In this document: positions 8,781 through 17,774 of the stretch, piece after piece
Layout: every line of letters begins with the position of its first letter
How positions within the stretch are numbered: position 1 is the stretch's first letter
Position numbers and translations under genes: made by a program
Notes under the pieces: generated by a model
The model's database searches: none
What the model saw: the letters and a program-made list of their open reading frames with translations, nothing else
What the model was told of the DNA's origin: nothing
Source: DATBVX01 sp963695985
Lineage (GTDB): Bacteria > Pseudomonadota > Gammaproteobacteria > Steroidobacterales > Steroidobacteraceae
Assembly: GCA_963695985.1 (NCBI GenBank)
Contig: CAVOIC010000005.1
Location: forward strand, 117,900 to 181,899
Length of the DNA stretch: 64,000 nt
Direction: 5' to 3'

Positions 8781-10821
8781 GTGCAAGTAGTGGATGGCAG
8801 AGGACCGCGCCGCTGGCTGCAGCAGATTTCCGAGCTTCCCCGGTCCGGCAAGCGCGCCATCATGGTCGCGGCCGACGTCGTAATGATCCCGCTGGCCCTT
8901 TACACGGCCATCACACTTAGACTCGGTACATTCGAATCATCACATCGCTGGCGTGGGCTGGCTCTATCTGGGCGTCCTGGCCACCAGCCTGCCCGTTTTC
9001 GCCAGACTGGGGCTATATCGCGCGGTCATTCGCTATATCGGGAGCCGTGCCCTCGTCGCCGTGGTTGCCGGAGCCACGCTTTCCGTCGCACTGCTCGTCC
9101 TCCTTAACTTTTCTGTCACAAACCGGGCGGTCCCGATCCCGGCCCTGATCATCTACTGGGCTTTGGCTCTGCTTTATGTGGGCGGCAGCCGGTTTCTTGT
9201 AAGACTTGCCTTCCAAAGCTCTAACGGAGCGGCGGAGCGGGTAGCCATCTACGGCGCGGGCGAGGCTGGCGTGCTCTTGTCGAGGGGGCTCCAGAGTGGC
9301 AGAGAGTTCAAGCCCGTAGCATTCGTTGACGACCACCACGCCGTGCATGGCAGCGTGATCAACGGCATCGAAGTGTTTTCGCCCAGCGAACTGCCGACGC
9401 TGATCTCCGAGCTCAACGTCAAGCGGATCCTCCTCGCCATGCCTTCCGAGACGCGGCGGCGGCGACGCGAAATCCTCTCTCACCTGGAGTCCCTTGGCGT
9501 CCACGTGCAGACGATCCCGGACCTGGGCGACATTGCGGCGGGTCGCGCGCGGGTAGACGAGATTCACGAGGTGGACGTGAGCGACCTGCTCGGGCGGGAT
9601 GCGGTTCCCCCCAACGCCGAGCTGTTCAGCGCTTGCATCAAAGGCAAGTCTGTCCTGGTGACTGGCGCGGGTGGCTCGATCGGCTCGGAGCTGTGTCGCC
9701 AGATCATTGAGCTGGCTCCGACGCGCCTGCTGTTGCTCGAGATGTCGGAGATCGCGCTTTACAACATAGAGAAAGAGCTGCGGCACACGATGTCAATGGA
9801 AGGTTTGAACGTCGAAGTCGTTGCACTGCTCGGTAATGCACATCACAAGTACCGCGTGCGCGAGATCCTGCAGACCTACGCCGTACAAACCGTCTATCAC
9901 GCCGCCGCTTACAAGCACATGCCGATCGTCGAACAGAACATGATCGAGGGCATACACAACAACGTGTATGCCACCTGGCATGCGGCAGAGGCAGCGCTTG
10001 AGACGCATGTCGAAACCTTTGTGCTGGTCTCGACTGACAAAGCTGTCAACCCGACCAACGTGATGGGCGCGACCAAGCGGTTCGCGGAGCTCGTGCTGCA
10101 GGCGATACAGGTGCGCGGATCCAGGACCCGCTTTTGCATGGTCCGGTTTGGCAACGTGCTCGCATCATCCGGCTCGGTAGTGCCGCTTTTTCATGAGCAG
10201 ATCCGCCGAGGCGGGCCGTTGACAGTTACGCACCCGGATGTGATTCGCTACTTCATGACGATCACGGAGGCGGCGCAGCTCGTGATTCAGGCGGGCTCCA
10301 TGGCCAAGGGTGGCGATGTCTTCGTGTTGGACATGGGCAAGCCGGTGCGCATCGATGATCTGGCGCGCCGCATGGTGAACCTCATGGGGCTGACGGTGCG
10401 CGACGAGAAGAGCCCGGACGGTGATATCGAGATTGCCTACACCGGGCTTCGGCCGGCGGAAAAACTCTTCGAGGAGCTCCTAATCGGCAAGGATGTCGCC
10501 GGGACCGAGCACCCAATGATCATGCGGGCCGTGGAGCACTCGCTGCCGTGGGAACGCGTGCAGACGATCCTCGATGATCTCCTGGTGGCGATGCGCAAGT
10601 TCGATTGCCGGCGTGCGCGTGAATTGCTACTGCACACGATCGCCGAGTATCAGCCGAGTACCGGCATCGAGGACCTGGTCTGGCAGCAGCATGCGCCTGC
10701 GAGCGTCACGCTCGCCGCGGTCGCGGACGACGGCCACAAGGTGACGGAGCTGGCCCCACGACGAGCAGCAAAGAACCCGTCGCCGCCGTCGGTCTCCCCA
10801 CCGACACCCGGCACTCCCTAG
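8781..10821 (+). CDS. WbpM/CapD/FlaA1-type nucleotide-sugar epimerase-dehydratase, frame change near 8945
   Basis: This is a membrane-anchored polysaccharide biosynthesis protein of about 680 residues. The start is GTG 8781 with a GGAAG ribosome site. The first part encodes a membrane region, then the frame must change by one near 8945 to continue with YLGVLATSLPVFARLGLYRA. A first Rossmann unit (IYGAGEAGVLLSRGL) is followed by the catalytic SDR domain (VLVTGAGGSIGSELCRQ, TDKAVNPTNVMGATKR). Known relatives 4,6-dehydrate or 5-epimerise UDP-GlcNAc to start rare amino-sugar synthesis such as bacillosamine- or QuiNAc-type sugars. The product would be a keto sugar of the kind DegT enzymes use, which fits the neighbours. 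Confidence 0.88.
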
Positions 10822-10928
10822 CAGCACCTCGGCGTTCGCGCTCGCGCACGACCTGACCTCATGCTCGACGGACGGTGACTTCGCCCGCTTCCCGGAGCTT
10901 TACTGGGTGAATCTGCTCCTGCCCTAGC

Positions 10929-10950
10929 GCCGCCGAAGGCCGGCGGCTTT
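10929..10950 (+). terminator. Possible intrinsic terminator after the epimerase-dehydratase gene
   Basis: GCCGCC (10929-10934) pairs with GGCGGC (10942-10947) across a seven-base loop and is followed by TTTA. It lies about 110 bases after the stop and before ugd. The short T run makes it a weak candidate. Confidence 0.4.
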
Positions 10951-11023
10951 ACTTGGCCGCATCCGTCCGCTACATTCCGCGCCTCTTTTTCGTTCTCAAT
11001 CAGCCTATTAGAAGACAATAATC

Positions 11024-12367
11024 ATGCGCGTCACGATTTTTGGCTCCGGCTACGTCGGTCTGGTCACGGGCGCCTGTCTCGCCGATGCAGGCAATCACGT
11101 GGTGTGTGTCGACGTCGACGCGGCCAAGGTAGAGCGCCTCAAGCGCGGCGAAGTCCCGATCCACGAGCCCGGGCTCGAGGAGGTCATCAAGCGCAATGCC
11201 GAAGCGGGCCGCATGGAATTCACGACCGATGCACCGAAGGGCGTCGCGCACGGTCTTTTTCAGCTCATCGCCGTCGGAACGCCTCCGGGCGAAGACGGGT
11301 CGGCCGATCTGAGCCACGTGCTGGCGGTCGCCAACACGATCGGGGAGCACATCAACGAGTACCGCATCGTGATCACCAAGTCGACGGTGCCGGTCGGCAC
11401 TGCTGACAAGGTGCGCGCGAAGCTCACGGAGGCCGTCGCCAAGCGCGGTGTCGCGGTGGAGTACGACGTGGTCTCGAATCCGGAATTCCTCAAGGAAGGC
11501 GCGGCGATCGCCGACTTCATGAAGCCGGACCGCGTCATCATCGGTACGGATAACCCACGGACCACGGAGCTCCTGCGCCTGCTCTACGAGCCTTTCACCC
11601 GCAATCACGACCGCCTCCTCGTGATGGACATCCGTTCGGCCGAGCTCACCAAGTACGCGGCCAACGCGATGCTCGCGACCAAGATCAGCTTCATGAACGA
11701 GCTCGCAAACATGGCCGAGCGCTTCGGGGCCGACATCGAGAAGGTGCGCGTCGGCATCGGCTCCGATCCGCGCATCGGCTACAGTTTCATTTATCCGGGC
11801 TGCGGTTATGGCGGCTCGTGCTTTCCGAAAGATGTGAAGGCGCTCGCACGTTCGGCGCGTGACCTTCACTACGACGCCGAGATTCTGAAGGCGGTCGAGA
11901 GCGTCAACGGCCGCCAGAAGGGGCTCCTGTTCCGAAAGATCCAGCATCACTTCGGGGGCAAGCTCACCGGCCGCACCATCGCGCTCTGGGGCCTGGCATT
12001 CAAGCCCAACACCGACGACATGCGCGAGGCGCCGAGCCGCGCGCTCATGGAGGAACTCTGGAAGAACGGTGTCAGAGTTCAGGCCTATGATCCCGTCGCG
12101 ATGGATGAAGCGCGGCGCACCTACGGCGATCGCAAGGACCTCACGCTGACGAAGAGCGCCGAAGCGGCGCTCGCGGGTGCGGATGCGCTCGCGATCGTCA
12201 CCGAGTGGCAGGAATTCCGCAGCCCGGACTTCGACGGCATCAAGGCGAAACTCAAGAGCCCGGTGATCTTCGACGGCCGCAACCTCTATGACCCTTTGTA
12301 TCTGGCGCGGCTCGGCATCACGTACTACGGTATCGGCCGCGGCAATCGGCTGGAACTCCACGGCTGA
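11024..12367 (+). CDS. ugd: UDP-glucose 6-dehydrogenase
   Basis: This 447-residue cytoplasmic enzyme oxidises UDP-glucose to UDP-glucuronate with two NAD+. It starts directly with the NAD-binding motif (IFGSGYVGLVTGACLADAG). It continues with ITKSTVPVGTADKVR, NPEFLKEGAAIADF, the central ELTKYAANAMLATKISFMNE helix and the catalytic cysteine in YGGSCFPKD. The C-terminal domain has LWGLAFKPNTDDMREAPS. Length and motifs are full and intact. It would supply uronic acid precursors for the polysaccharides encoded on both sides. Confidence 0.95.
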   Translation: MRVTIFGSGYVGLVTGACLADAGNHVVCVDVDAAKVERLKRGEVPIHEPGLEEVIKRNAEAGRMEFTTDAPKGVAHGLFQLIAVGTPPGEDGSADLSHVLAVANTIGEHINEYRIVITKSTVPVGTADKVRAKLTEAVAKRGVAVEYDVVSNPEFLKEGAAIADFMKPDRVIIGTDNPRTTELLRLLYEPFTRNHDRLLVMDIRSAELTKYAANAMLATKISFMNELANMAERFGADIEKVRVGIGSDPRIGYSFIYPGCGYGGSCFPKDVKALARSARDLHYDAEILKAVESVNGRQKGLLFRKIQHHFGGKLTGRTIALWGLAFKPNTDDMREAPSRALMEELWKNGVRVQAYDPVAMDEARRTYGDRKDLTLTKSAEAALAGADALAIVTEWQEFRSPDFDGIKAKLKSPVIFDGRNLYDPLYLARLGITYYGIGRGNRLELHG

Positions 12368-12431
12368 GGGCTCCGTTAAGTCGAGTCCGGCGTTCAATCA
12401 CCTGGGACCTTGCGCTATCCTCATCGGCCAA

Positions 12432-12677
12432 ATGAAAGCGGACAGTTCTGTGACCTTCGACCCCGCGCAGCAACCCATCGGTCTGACTGTGGGACGGCGT
12501 CGACCGAGGATCGGCGTCATGCCTGATGCTTCGTCACGCGCAGTCATGGTCCAGGTGGCGCGCTATCGAACACGCGCCCCCCGCGGGGTGTTCGTGTACG
12601 GGTCGCACCAGGAAATGGAGGCTGATCGCATGCGCTGGCTGGTGGAAGCAATGGTCGATAGGGCCAAAGCGCGCTGA
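12432..12677 (+). CDS. Small protein of 81 residues upstream of a nucleotidyltransferase
   Basis: I do not recognise a family. The predicted protein (start ATG 12432) has a charged C-terminus (SHQEMEADRMRWLVEAMVDRAKAR). Its TGA overlaps the ATG of the nucleotidyltransferase gene (TGATG), so the two are probably co-translated. The segment VFVYGSHQEMEADR resembles fragments seen in proteins paired with MNT/AbiEii-like genes, which is weak evidence. It could be an antitoxin-like partner. The coupling is the only firm observation. Confidence 0.5.
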   Translation: MKADSSVTFDPAQQPIGLTVGRRRPRIGVMPDASSRAVMVQVARYRTRAPRGVFVYGSHQEMEADRMRWLVEAMVDRAKAR

Positions 12678-13165
12678 TGGAGTTCACGCGCCCTGCGACC
12701 TGGGACGACGTCAAGGCGATTGCACGCTACTTGGATGAAGCGGGCGCGGAATACGCGTTAATCGGTGGATACGCACTCGCCGCCCATGGCTTCAACCGCT
12801 TCACTGAGGACATCGACGTATTGGTGAACCCGGCATCGGCGAATGCGCGGCGCTGGATCATGGCATTGGCCCGGCTTCCGGATGGCGCTGCGAAGGAACT
12901 GCTGGCAAAGCCGGGTGTGTTTGATGTGGATCAGCGCTATGCGGTGAGGATCAATGACGAGTTTACGGTTGACGTGATGTCGTCCGCCGGAGGCGTGGAG
13001 TGGGCAGAGCTTCAGCCTCACATCACAACCGTACAGGTGGATGATCAGGCAATCCGCGTGCTCGACCTTGCCGGTCTGCTCAAGACCAAGCAGGGATCGC
13101 GGCCGAAGGATCAGATGGACGCGTCGGTCATCGCCGCTGCGATTGCAGCCCTCGCCAAGAAGTAG
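12677..13165 (+). CDS. AbiEii/MNT-like nucleotidyltransferase-fold protein
   Basis: This is a 162-residue protein with a polymerase-beta-like nucleotidyltransferase fold. The signature is YALIGGYALAAHGFNR followed by TEDIDVLV, which supplies the GG and the paired metal-binding acidic residues (D-x-D). A third possible acidic position is in FTVDVMSS. Related proteins include DUF6036-type proteins and AbiEii/MenT-like toxins that modify tRNA or proteins by nucleotidyl transfer. It sits between sugar-nucleotide genes but shows no link to sugar metabolism, and looks like an inserted small module together with the overlapping upstream gene. Confidence 0.75.
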   Translation: MEFTRPATWDDVKAIARYLDEAGAEYALIGGYALAAHGFNRFTEDIDVLVNPASANARRWIMALARLPDGAAKELLAKPGVFDVDQRYAVRINDEFTVDVMSSAGGVEWAELQPHITTVQVDDQAIRVLDLAGLLKTKQGSRPKDQMDASVIAAAIAALAKK

Positions 13166-13197
13166 TGGACCTGGTCGCTCTCCGAGGCACTAATCGC

Positions 13198-14622
13198 ATG
13201 CTCGTTCCCGTGATTCTCTCCGGCGGTGCCGGCACGCGGCTCTGGCCGCTGTCGCGCGAGCTCTATCCCAAGCAGCTGCTGCCACTGATCTCGGAACGGA
13301 CCATGCTCCAGGAAACCGCCGCGCGCCTGCAGGGCCTCGCCGATCTCGGCGCGCCGATTGTCGTGTGCAACGAGGCGCACCGCTTCCTCGTAGCGGAACA
13401 GCTGCGCAGCCTCGGGGTGAAGCCGAGCTCGATCGTCCTCGAGCCCGTAGGGCGCAACACCGCGCCGGCTGTGGCCATCGCGGCGCTCGCCGCGCTCAAG
13501 GGCGATGCGAAGTCCGATCCCCTTCTGCTCGTGCTGCCGGCCGATCATGTCATCGAAGATGTCACGGCCTTTCACGCGGCGATTCGGATCGCCGTGACGC
13601 AGGCTGAAGCGGGGAAACTCGTGACCTTCGGCATCGTGGCACGCGGCCCCGAGACGGGCTACGGCTACATCCGTCGCGCGGGCGGTAAGGGTCCCACGTA
13701 CCCAGTTGCTCAATTCATCGAGAAGCCGGATTCGAAGCGCGCGCGCCAGTTCGTCGAGTCCGGGGAGTACTTCTGGAACAGCGGCATGTTCCTGTTCAAG
13801 GCAAGTCGGTATCTGGCGGAGCTCAAGCGCCTCGCGCCGGATATTCTCGAGGCGTGTGAGAAGGCGAGCGCCGCGGCGCGCGTCGACCTCGAGTTCATGC
13901 GTCTGCCAGCGGCGGAATTCGAGCGCTGCCGCAGTGAATCGATCGACTACGCCGTGATGGAGAAGACGCGCGATGCCGTGGTCGTGCCGCTCGATGCAGG
14001 CTGGAGCGACGTCGGCTCGTGGGCGTCGCTGCATGAAGCTTCGCACTCGGACGCCGCGGGCAATGTCACGCGCGGCGACGTCATCGCCGAAGATACGCAC
14101 GACTGCTATCTCTATGCGGACAGCCGGCTCGTGGCGACCGTGGGTTTGGGGGACCATGTCGTGGTCGAAACCAAGGACGCGGTGCTGGTGGCGCCCAAAT
14201 CACGCGTGCAGGACGTCAAGCTTCTCGTCGCTCGCCTGAAGGAGCGCCAGCGCGGCGAAGCCGCGTTGCATCGCGAAGTGTTCCGGCCGTGGGGCAGCTA
14301 CGACAGCCTCGATTCCGGCGAGCACTTCCAGGTGAAGCGCCTGACGATCAATCCGGGCGCCTCGATCTCGTTGCAGCTCCACCGGCATCGCGCCGAGCAC
14401 TGGGTGGTCGTTTCCGGCACGGCGCGCATCACCCGCGGCGAGGAGGTGTTCCTGCTCGAGGAGAATCAGTCGACCTATATTCCAGTCGGTACCAAGCATC
14501 GCATCGAGAATCCCGGCAAGGTCCCGGTGCACATCATCGAGGTGCAGTCCGGTGACTATCTGGGCGAAGATGACATCGAGCGCTTCGAGGACCGCTATGG
14601 TCGCGAAGGAACGAATACCTGA
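13198..14622 (+). CDS. manC: Mannose-1-phosphate guanylyltransferase / mannose-6-phosphate isomerase
   Basis: This bifunctional enzyme of about 474 residues makes GDP-mannose. The N-terminal nucleotidyltransferase domain begins at once with VILSGGAGTRLWPLSRE and has YPKQLLPL, the FWNSGMFLF segment and ESIDYAVMEK. The C-terminal cupin isomerase domain contains RPWGSYDSLDSGEHFQVKR, the metal-binding LQLHRHRAEHWVVVSGTA and STYIPVGTKHRIENPG. ATG 13198 is preferred to the GTG at 13165 because the extra 11 residues precede the strictly conserved N-terminus. It supplies mannose-type precursors for the exopolysaccharide. algA is an alternative name. Confidence 0.93.
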   Translation: MLVPVILSGGAGTRLWPLSRELYPKQLLPLISERTMLQETAARLQGLADLGAPIVVCNEAHRFLVAEQLRSLGVKPSSIVLEPVGRNTAPAVAIAALAALKGDAKSDPLLLVLPADHVIEDVTAFHAAIRIAVTQAEAGKLVTFGIVARGPETGYGYIRRAGGKGPTYPVAQFIEKPDSKRARQFVESGEYFWNSGMFLFKASRYLAELKRLAPDILEACEKASAAARVDLEFMRLPAAEFERCRSESIDYAVMEKTRDAVVVPLDAGWSDVGSWASLHEASHSDAAGNVTRGDVIAEDTHDCYLYADSRLVATVGLGDHVVVETKDAVLVAPKSRVQDVKLLVARLKERQRGEAALHREVFRPWGSYDSLDSGEHFQVKRLTINPGASISLQLHRHRAEHWVVVSGTARITRGEEVFLLEENQSTYIPVGTKHRIENPGKVPVHIIEVQSGDYLGEDDIERFEDRYGREGTNT

Positions 14623-14695
14623 GTGCCCCAAGGCATCAATGCGTAGCGCGTCGGCCGCGACGCCTGACGGATCGGACGTTGAGAGGAGCCAGAGA

Positions 14696-15893
14696 ATGAA
14701 CGCCGTCGCCAAACCCAGCGTGATGAAGGTCCCGCTGCTCGATCTGAAACCCCAGTATCAGGCGCTCAAGAGCGAGATCGATGCGGCCATCGCGCAGGTC
14801 TGCGCGAGCCAGATGTTCATCCTCGGACCGGCCGTGACCGAGCTCGAGCGTCGCATGGCCGAGTACAGCCAGGCGAAGTTTGCGATCGGGCTCTCTTCCG
14901 GAACCGATGCGCTGCTGATCGCGCTCATGGCGCTCGACATCGGGCAGGGCGATGAGGTGATCACGAGTCCCGTACACGTTCTTCGCGACGGGCGGCACCA
15001 TTGCGCGGCTCGGTGCGCGCCCCGTGTTCGTCGATATCGAGCCTGACACGTTCAATATTTCTGTGGCGGCGGTCGAGGAGTTCCTGACCCGGCACTGTGA
15101 GAAGCGGGAAGGGCGGCTCGTGAATCGCCGCACGGGCGGTCGCGTGCGCGCGCTGATGCCCGTGCACCTCTACGGCCAGTCCGCGGACATGGATCCGCTG
15201 ATGGCGCTCGCCGCGCGCTTCAATCTGCGCGTGATCGAGGATGCGGCGCAGGCGATCGGCTCGGAGTATCCGAAGGCACGGCGGGTAGGCGCGATCGGCG
15301 CCATCGGCTGCCTGTCGTTCTTCCCGACCAAGAATCTCGGGGCCTTCGGTGATGCGGGCATGTGCACGACCAACGATCCGGAGCTCGCGCATCGCCTGAA
15401 GATTCTGCGCGTGCATGGCGGCGAGCCCAAGTACTACCACGCGCTCATCGGCGGAAATTTCCGCCTCGATGAGATCCAGGCGGCGGTGCTCAACGTGAAG
15501 CTGACTCATCTCGATGCCTGGTCGCGCCGGCGCCAGGAGAACGCCGCGTTCTACGACTCAGCGTTCCGAGCTGCGGGTGAGGCGAGGATCGGCCTGCCCG
15601 TGGCGCGCGCGGGTTACCGCCACATCTACAACCAGTACGTGATCCGCGTGCCGAAGCGCGACGAGGTGCGCAAGTACCTCGCCGATTGCGGCGTCGGCAC
15701 CGAAATCTACTACCCGGTGCCGTTGCACCTGCAGGAATGCTTCGCCTACCTCGGCTATCGGGCCGGTGACCTGCCGGAATCGGAGCGCGCGGCGCGCGAA
15801 ACGCTCGCGTTGCCGATCTACCCCGAATTGAGCCGCGAGCAGCTCGCGCACGTCGTCAACTGCGTGGTGAGCGGCGTACGAGTGCATGCCTGA
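14696..15893 (+). CDS. DegT/DnrJ/EryC1/StrS aminotransferase (C), frame change near 14970
   Basis: This PLP-dependent sugar aminotransferase of about 398 residues starts at ATG 14696 after GAGAGGAG. It has VPLLDLKPQYQALKSEI, FILGPAVTELERR and GLSSGTDALLIALMA. The frame then breaks at a CCC run near 14970. Shifting by one base restores the conserved YTFFATGGTIARLGARPVF and joins to VDIEPDTFNI. The PLP lysine lies in SFFPTKNLGAFGDAG and the tail contains NFRLDEIQAAVL. It resembles WbpE/DesV-like enzymes acting on UDP- or dTDP-linked 3-keto or 4-keto sugars. The indel in a homopolymer suggests a sequence error, not a dead gene. Confidence 0.88.
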
Positions 15894-15903
15894 CGGACCA
15901 CGG

Positions 15904-17250
15904 ATGAAGATCACTTCGTTCAAGGCCTATGACGTCCGCGGCCGGTTGCCGGATGAGCTCAACGAGGACATCGCATACCGGATCGGGCGCGGCTACGCCG
16001 AGTTCGTGAAGCCGAAACGCGTTGCGGTAGGCCGGGACATCCGTTTGTCGAGCCCAAAGCTGCGTGATGCACTCACCCAGGGGCTCATCGATTCTGGCGT
16101 CGATGTCTTCGACATCGGCCTGTGCGGAACCGAGGGCGTCTACTTCGCGACCTTTCACGAGTCCATGGACGGCGGCATCATGGTGACGGCGAGCCACAAT
16201 CCGCCGGACTACAACGGCATGAAGTTCGTGCGCGAGCGCGCCAAGCCGATCAGCGCCGACACGGGCCTCGAAGAGATCCGCGCCATCGCCGAGCGCGGCG
16301 AGTTCGCGACGCCGGCGCGCAAGGGGCGACGCCAGGAACTCGATACGAGCAAGGCCTATCTCGAGCACCTGCTGAGCTACGTGGACACGAGCAAGCTCAA
16401 GCCGCTCAAGATCGTCGTGAACGCGGGCAACGGCGGCGCCGGACTGATCGTCGATCAGCTCGAGAAGCGTCTGCCGTTTCAGTTCATCAAGCTCTTCAAT
16501 CAGCCGGACGGTCGTTTCCCCAACGGCGTGCCGAACCCGATGCTGGAAGAGAACCGCGCGCCCACCATCGAAGCGATCCGCAAGCACAAGGCGGATCTCG
16601 GCCTCGCGTGGGACGGGGACTTTGACCGTTGCTTTTTCTTCGACGAGGGTGGCCGCTTTATCGAGGGCTATTACATCGTGGGCCTGCTGGCGTCCGTGTT
16701 TCTGCGCCGCCAACCGGGTGCGAAGATCGTTCACGATCCACGCCTCACGTGGAATACGCTGGAGATCGTGAAATCGATGGGTGGCGTGCCGGTGCTGTGC
16801 AAGTCGGGCCATGCCTTCATCAAGGAGAAGATGCGCACCGAGGATGCCGTGTATGGCGGGGAGATGAGCGCGCACCACTACTTCAAGAACTTCTCCTATG
16901 CGGACAGCGGCATGATTCCCTGGCTCCTGGTGACCCAGGTCGTGTGCGAGTCGGGGAAGCCGCTTTCGGCGCTGGTCGATGAACGCATCCGGCTGTTTCC
17001 AGCGAGCGGCGAGATCAACCGCAAGCTCAAGGATGGCAAGGCAGCGATCCAGCGCATCGAGTCGCTCTACCGGCCGAAGGCGCAGAGTGTCGACTACACC
17101 GATGGTCTGTCGATCGAGTTCGGGCAGTGGCGCTTCAACCTGCGCACCTCGAACACCGAGCCTCTCGTGCGCCTCAATGTCGAGTCACGTGCTGATGAAG
17201 CGTTGATGAAGGCAAAGACGGAAGAGCTGCTCAGGGCACTCGAGAGCTGA
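15904..17250 (+). CDS. algC: Phosphomannomutase / phosphoglucomutase
   Basis: This 448-residue alpha-D-phosphohexomutase interconverts hexose 6- and 1-phosphates. The catalytic serine loop is VTASHNPPDYNGMKF, the metal loop DGDFDRC, the sugar-binding loop GGEMSAHHYF and the phosphate-binding loop RTSNTEPLVRLN. ATG 15904 is chosen because FKAYDVRGRLPDELNE is the conserved N-terminus. It lies just after the DegT gene and, with manC, completes GDP-mannose supply; with glucose it also feeds UDP-glucose for ugd. The symbol is based on family resemblance (ManB/AlgC type). Confidence 0.92.
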   Translation: MKITSFKAYDVRGRLPDELNEDIAYRIGRGYAEFVKPKRVAVGRDIRLSSPKLRDALTQGLIDSGVDVFDIGLCGTEGVYFATFHESMDGGIMVTASHNPPDYNGMKFVRERAKPISADTGLEEIRAIAERGEFATPARKGRRQELDTSKAYLEHLLSYVDTSKLKPLKIVVNAGNGGAGLIVDQLEKRLPFQFIKLFNQPDGRFPNGVPNPMLEENRAPTIEAIRKHKADLGLAWDGDFDRCFFFDEGGRFIEGYYIVGLLASVFLRRQPGAKIVHDPRLTWNTLEIVKSMGGVPVLCKSGHAFIKEKMRTEDAVYGGEMSAHHYFKNFSYADSGMIPWLLVTQVVCESGKPLSALVDERIRLFPASGEINRKLKDGKAAIQRIESLYRPKAQSVDYTDGLSIEFGQWRFNLRTSNTEPLVRLNVESRADEALMKAKTEELLRALES

Positions 17251-17279
17251 AGCGGGCGACAAATCCTCGGGAGGACGCC

Positions 17280-17774
17280 GTGTACCTCATCTGGAAAGCA
17301 GTGCATGTCTTCGGGGTCGTGCTGTTCCTCGGCAACATCATCACCGGCGTCTTCTGGGCCGGGCTGGCGCACAAGGCGCGCGACCCCAAAGTCATCGCGC
17401 AGACCTTCGAGGGGATCACCAAGAGCGATCGCTGGTTCACGATGCCCGGTGTCACGCTGCTGACGCTCGCAGGTGTTGCCAATGCCATCATCGCGGGCAT
17501 CCCGATGCTCAGCACGGGATGGATCTTCTGGTCGATCGTGCTGCTGATCATATCGGGCGCAGCTTTCATGTTCCGGGTGAGCCCGCTGCAGCGGCGGATC
17601 GCAGCCCTTGCGCGCGCAGGGGGTGGCGGGCAATTCGATTGGGCTCGGTACGAGTTGCTACATCGGAGCTGGGCGCTCTGGGGCAGCATCGCGACGCTGG
17701 CGCCAATCGTGGCGCTCGTGCTGATGGTGCTCAAGCCCGATCTGCCCGGGCTCAGGGTGACCATTTCCGACTAG
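17280..17774 (+). CDS. DUF2269-family integral membrane protein
   Basis: This is a 164-residue protein with four predicted membrane helices. It begins with YLIWKAVHVFGVVLFLGNIITGVFW, which carries the conserved histidine of DUF2269. TFEGITKSDRWFTMPGVTLLTLAG follows, then a hydrophobic stretch with ILLIISG-like sequence and a final helix ending in VALVLMVLKPDLPG. GTG 17280 has a GGGAGGA ribosome site upstream. The family's function is unknown; the pattern resembles copper-resistance CopD-like or cytochrome-b-like small proteins. Its stop shares a CTAG with the converging gene. Confidence 0.8.
   Translation: MYLIWKAVHVFGVVLFLGNIITGVFWAGLAHKARDPKVIAQTFEGITKSDRWFTMPGVTLLTLAGVANAIIAGIPMLSTGWIFWSIVLLIISGAAFMFRVSPLQRRIAALARAGGGGQFDWARYELLHRSWALWGSIATLAPIVALVLMVLKPDLPGLRVTISD

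Noticed and set aside
11000..12397. A 465-codon open frame on the minus strand
   Set aside because: It is the exact antisense shadow of ugd, which has all catalytic motifs; the antisense product has no family features.
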